Positions 60,736 to 64,000 of a stretch of DNA of 64,000 nt are shown piece after piece. Position numbers and translations under genes: made by a program. Position 1 is the first letter of the stretch, and every line of letters begins with the position of its first letter. Below the pieces are notes generated by a model that was given only the letters and a program-made list of their open reading frames with translations, was not told where the DNA came from and searched no databases. Source of the DNA: Oleiagrimonas sp963747595 (GTDB lineage: Bacteria; Pseudomonadota; Gammaproteobacteria; Xanthomonadales; Rhodanobacteraceae); the NCBI GenBank assembly GCA_963747595.1, contig CAVVFO010000002.1, positions 496,001 to 560,000 of the forward strand, written 5' to 3'.

Positions 60736-63700
60736 ATGAAACGCATGTTGATCAACGCAACTCAGCGTGAAGAGTTGCGTGTGGCCATCGTCGATGGCCA
60801 GAATCTCTACGATCTCGATATCGAGATACCCTCCCGCGAACAGAAAAAATCCAACATCTACAAGGCCCGCGTGACTCGCGTCGAGCCGTCGCTCGAAGCA
60901 TGCTTCATCGACTACGGCGCCGATCGGCACGGATTCCTGCCACTCAAGGAAATTTCCCGGGAATATTTCAAGGCCGGCCTAGACCCGCACAAGGCGGGCA
61001 TCCGCGAGTTGCTCAAGGAAGGCCAGGAACTCATCGTCCAGGTGGAAAAGGAAGAGCGCGGCAACAAGGGCGCTGCACTGACCACGTTCATCAGCCTGGC
61101 CGGGCGCTACATGGTGCTGATGCCCAACAGCCCCAAGGCCGGCGGCGTATCGCGTCGCATCGAAGGCGAGGACCGCGCGGCACTGAAGGAAGCCTTGGGA
61201 CACATGGATCTGCCCGAGAATATGGGGCTGATCGTGCGCACTGCCGGCCTGGGCCGTGACGCCGAAGAGCTGCAGTGGGATCTGGACTACCTGCTGCAAC
61301 TGTGGAAATCCATCGCGGCGGCGGCCGACACCAAAAAATCGCCCTTCCTGATCTACCAGGAATCGAAGCTGTTCATCCGTGCCCTGCGCGATTATCTGCG
61401 CAGCGACATCGGCGAGATCCTGATCGACGAAGCCGAACTTTACCAGGACGCCCACGAGTTCATGCAGCAGGTCATGCCCAATGCCCTGCACAAGCTGAAA
61501 CTGTATGAAGACACCACGCCGCTGTTCTCGCGCTACCAGATCGAGACGCAGATCGAGAGTGCCTTCGACCGCACCGTGCGACTGCCTGCCGGTGGCTCCA
61601 TCGTCATTGACCAGACCGAGGCGCTGACCGCCATCGACATCAACTCGGCGCGCGCCACCAAGGGCAGCGACATCGAGGAGACGGCGTTTCACACCAATTG
61701 CGAGGCGGCGGTGGAAATTGCCTGTCAGCTGCGCATTCGCGATGCCGGTGGCCTGATCGTCATCGATTTCATCGACATGGACAGCCCCAAACATCAGCGC
61801 GAGGTCGAAGAGAAGCTGCGCGAGGCACTGAAGCGCGATCGCGCTCGCGTGCAGCTCGGCCGCATTTCGCGTTTCGGTCTGCTGGAAATGTCCCGTCAGC
61901 GCCTGCGCCCCAGCCTCGGCGAAGCCACGCAGATTGTCTGCCCGCGCTGTGACGGCCATGGTCAGATCCGCAGCGTGGAGTCGCTGTCGCTGTCCACGCT
62001 GCGCCTGATCGAAGAATATGCCATGAAGGACAGCACCGGCCAGGTACTGGTGCAGGCCCCGTCATCGGTCGCCAACTTTCTGCTCAACGAGAAGCGCGCC
62101 AGCGTCGTCGAGATCGAGATGCGCCACAGCGTCCATGTGGTCGTGGTGGCGGATCCGCATCTGGAAACACCGCATCTGGAAATCCAGCGCATTCGCGAAG
62201 CCGACATGGGCGAGCACAGCAAACCCAGCTACGAACGCCTGACCCCGGTGGCGGAAGAACCGCTGCGCAAAATGGGGCAGGATCTGGGCAGCAGCGAGCA
62301 GCCGGCGGTGAGCCGGGTGGTTCCGTCCACACCGGCCCCACTGCGCGAGATTGCCGCGACCAGTCCGTCGCCTCAGCCGACGACACCTCCCGCGCCTTCC
62401 AGTCCTCCTGCGACACGTAGCGACGGCGGTCTGATGTCGCGTCTGTTCGGCTGGTTGAACGGGCCATCACGCACGAATGACAGTGCGTCCGAGGACGACA
62501 TCGCGCCCGCCCGTCGCCGCAAGCCGACGCAACCGGGCTCGCGCCGTCCTGCTGCTGCCGAGCAGAGCGATGGCGAGCGGCAGCAGCGACGTCGCAGCGG
62601 CGGGTCACGTAGCCGCAGCGACAGCAGTGATGGCGGCAAGCGCCAGAGTTCGCGACAGAGTTCCGGCAGGAGCAACAAGCCGGACTCGGCAAGCAGATCA
62701 CCACGCAAGTCCTCCAGTTCAGACGCCCCCAACAATGACCGCAAGCGCGAGGAATCGGGGAAGAAAGAGTCAGCCGACACCTCCTCCTCGCAAAAGACAA
62801 AAACCGCGACGGAAGCAACCGCGGCCTCCGATCACGGCCGTACAAAAACCGGCTCGACACGCTCTGCCCAGCGCAACGAACCAGCTCGTGCCGGCACGCA
62901 ATCGACAGGCACCGGAGCAGTCGAAGACAAGAAGGCCGACACGGCAAGTGTGTCGGAGCATCAGAAGGGCCACAAAGACCAGGATGAAAACGGCTCGTCC
63001 TCCTCCAGCAGCAGCGGCCAGCGGCGGCGGCGCGGTCGCCGCGGCGGCCGTCGTCGTCGCCGCAGCCAGGAAAACAAGGCGCAGACGCAGAACAACGATG
63101 CGTCCACGGACCAGGCTGCGTCCCCGCCACATGCGGACAAACGATCATCCGAGGATAAAAAGACGCAGACACCGTCCCCCAAGGCGGCTGCAGGCACGCG
63201 GGGCGACCGCGCCCCTACGAGCGACAATACGTCTTCCGGCAAGGCAGACCATGATGATGCTGCCAAACGGCCCGCGCCATCGGCAAAGAGCGAAGCAGCA
63301 TCACGTGACGCGGACGTCCAGCCTGGGGCCAGAAGCGGGCGCACCTCCGACGCTGCCTCCGTAGAGGCAGCGGGCGCTCACGCGGCGCCTGCCGTCTCCG
63401 GACACACCGCTGCAACGCCACCGTCCAAGGAGGGTGGGGATCTGAAGTCTGCCTCTCAGGCTCCGAAGCAGGCCCAGACACCGCAGGAAAACCAGCCGTC
63501 CTCCTCCGCCACGTCTTCCGGCAGCCCGGCGACGCGCTCGGATTCCGGCGCTTCAAATGCGCCACCGGCGACAACTCCGACATCGCCATCGCGCGCCGAC
63601 AGCCCCGGCGCTACGGTGCCCACGCCGGGCTCCACCGTTTCTTCTGCAAAGGAGGCATCCGCATCGCCGTCCTCGGAAGCGGAGCGGCCTACCGCCCCCG

Positions 63701-64000
63701 CCAGGGAGGAGACGACGGCACGCGAGCCCCGGTCCTCGTCACGTGCGGAAAGCACCCCTGCAAGCAAGACAGCCACGCCCGAGGCGACCTCCACCAAAAT
63801 CAGGGCGACGAGCTCCAGCGACGCGTCCACACCCTCGAAAGAGACAACGCCGGAGGCCGCACCCCGCAAGGCTCCTGCGCAGCCATCCGGAGAAAAATCC
63901 ACGGCACACGCCTCAGGATCGGACAAAGCCGGCAATGTGACACATTCCACGGCAGACGGCCCCGCGAAAGCCCACGCTGCCTCGGCACCGCGCATCCAGG
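60736..64000 (+). CDS. rne: Ribonuclease E (3' end outside the window)
   Basis: At least 1088 residues, truncated by the window edge. The catalytic half is complete: S1 domain (about 35-125, 'ACFIDYGADRHGFLPLKEIS'), DNase-like core with metal ligands Asp301 and Asp344, and Zn-link CPRC (Cys402, Cys405). From about residue 530 it turns disordered. A short amphipathic 'MSRLFGWLNG' (567-576) is the likely membrane anchor. Arg-rich runs near 595-630 and 755-780 should bind RNA, followed by over 300 Ser/Thr/Ala/Pro-rich residues. GAGGA precedes the ATG. Confidence 0.96.
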   Translation, partial: MKRMLINATQREELRVAIVDGQNLYDLDIEIPSREQKKSNIYKARVTRVEPSLEACFIDYGADRHGFLPLKEISREYFKAGLDPHKAGIRELLKEGQELIVQVEKEERGNKGAALTTFISLAGRYMVLMPNSPKAGGVSRRIEGEDRAALKEALGHMDLPENMGLIVRTAGLGRDAEELQWDLDYLLQLWKSIAAAADTKKSPFLIYQESKLFIRALRDYLRSDIGEILIDEAELYQDAHEFMQQVMPNALHKLKLYEDTTPLFSRYQIETQIESAFDRTVRLPAGGSIVIDQTEALTAIDINSARATKGSDIEETAFHTNCEAAVEIACQLRIRDAGGLIVIDFIDMDSPKHQREVEEKLREALKRDRARVQLGRISRFGLLEMSRQRLRPSLGEATQIVCPRCDGHGQIRSVESLSLSTLRLIEEYAMKDSTGQVLVQAPSSVANFLLNEKRASVVEIEMRHSVHVVVVADPHLETPHLEIQRIREADMGEHSKPSYERLTPVAEEPLRKMGQDLGSSEQPAVSRVVPSTPAPLREIAATSPSPQPTTPPAPSSPPATRSDGGLMSRLFGWLNGPSRTNDSASEDDIAPARRRKPTQPGSRRPAAAEQSDGERQQRRRSGGSRSRSDSSDGGKRQSSRQSSGRSNKPDSASRSPRKSSSSDAPNNDRKREESGKKESADTSSSQKTKTATEATAASDHGRTKTGSTRSAQRNEPARAGTQSTGTGAVEDKKADTASVSEHQKGHKDQDENGSSSSSSSGQRRRRGRRGGRRRRRSQENKAQTQNNDASTDQAASPPHADKRSSEDKKTQTPSPKAAAGTRGDRAPTSDNTSSGKADHDDAAKRPAPSAKSEAASRDADVQPGARSGRTSDAASVEAAGAHAAPAVSGHTAATPPSKEGGDLKSASQAPKQAQTPQENQPSSSATSSGSPATRSDSGASNAPPATTPTSPSRADSPGATVPTPGSTVSSAKEASASPSSEAERPTAPAREETTAREPRSSSRAESTPASKTATPEATSTKIRATSSSDASTPSKETTPEAAPRKAPAQPSGEKSTAHASGSDKAGNVTHSTADGPAKAHAASAPRIQ

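Overview
The window is a GC-rich gammaproteobacterial chromosome segment. Several features point to Xanthomonadales, most likely the Rhodanobacteraceae: the smc-zipA-cmk-rpsA-ihfB-lapA-lapB block, a 41-residue L36 lacking the usual CxxC, MlaE with an N-terminal STAS domain, and the overall gene content. This placement is inference from gene order and protein style, not from a database search. I found no rRNA, tRNA, CRISPR array, insertion sequence or prophage gene.

Region 1 (1-19,220) reads as an accessory low-oxygen module. It contains a BON-domain protein, a MaoC-phosphate acyltransferase gene broken by a poly-G frameshift, and a complete nine-gene N-type rotary ATPase operon (atpDCQRBEFAG). 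These are followed by two L,D-transpeptidases, two universal stress proteins, an SDR dehydrogenase, a P2-type cation ATPase, an FNR-type regulator with four candidate cluster cysteines, and a metallo-beta-lactamase-fold hydrolase. Six 14-bp palindromes of the form TTGA-N6-TCAA lie in the first 13 kb. Five stand upstream of genes of this module, and two of those have a -10-like hexamer exactly where a class II FNR promoter would put it. The fnr-like gene is at the right end of the same block. I read this as a self-contained FNR regulon for ion homeostasis, wall remodelling and survival without oxygen.

Region 2 (19,560-43,220) is mostly housekeeping on the minus strand: a CsaA-like tRNA-binding protein, an FAD amine oxidase, an envelope polysaccharide set (galU, a CapD-type dehydratase, a WecA/MraY-type glycosyltransferase), lapB-lapA, ihfB, rpsA, cmk, zipA and smc. 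Next come an Mla-type lipid ABC system (permease, ATPase, MCE protein, lipoprotein), ibaG, a YciI protein, lysS and prfB. prfB carries its programmed +1 frameshift. A secreted protein of unknown function sits in opposite orientation between prfB and lysS.

Region 3 (43,440-47,320) is a tightly overlapping four-gene set that looks like an arsenosugar pathway: an ArsS-type radical SAM enzyme, an MFS transporter and two small glycosyltransferases of the TIGR04283 and TIGR04282 types. Region 4 (47,640-64,000) holds a VTT-membrane-domain/flavin disulfide reductase fusion, a LysR regulator, rpmJ with a clear terminator, and the agmatine-to-putrescine pair aguA and aguB around a PEBP protein. It continues with a TraB-family protein, two c-type cytochromes, nfuA, a pterin dehydratase, a CPBP-like membrane protein, rluC and, running off the right edge, rne with a long disordered tail.
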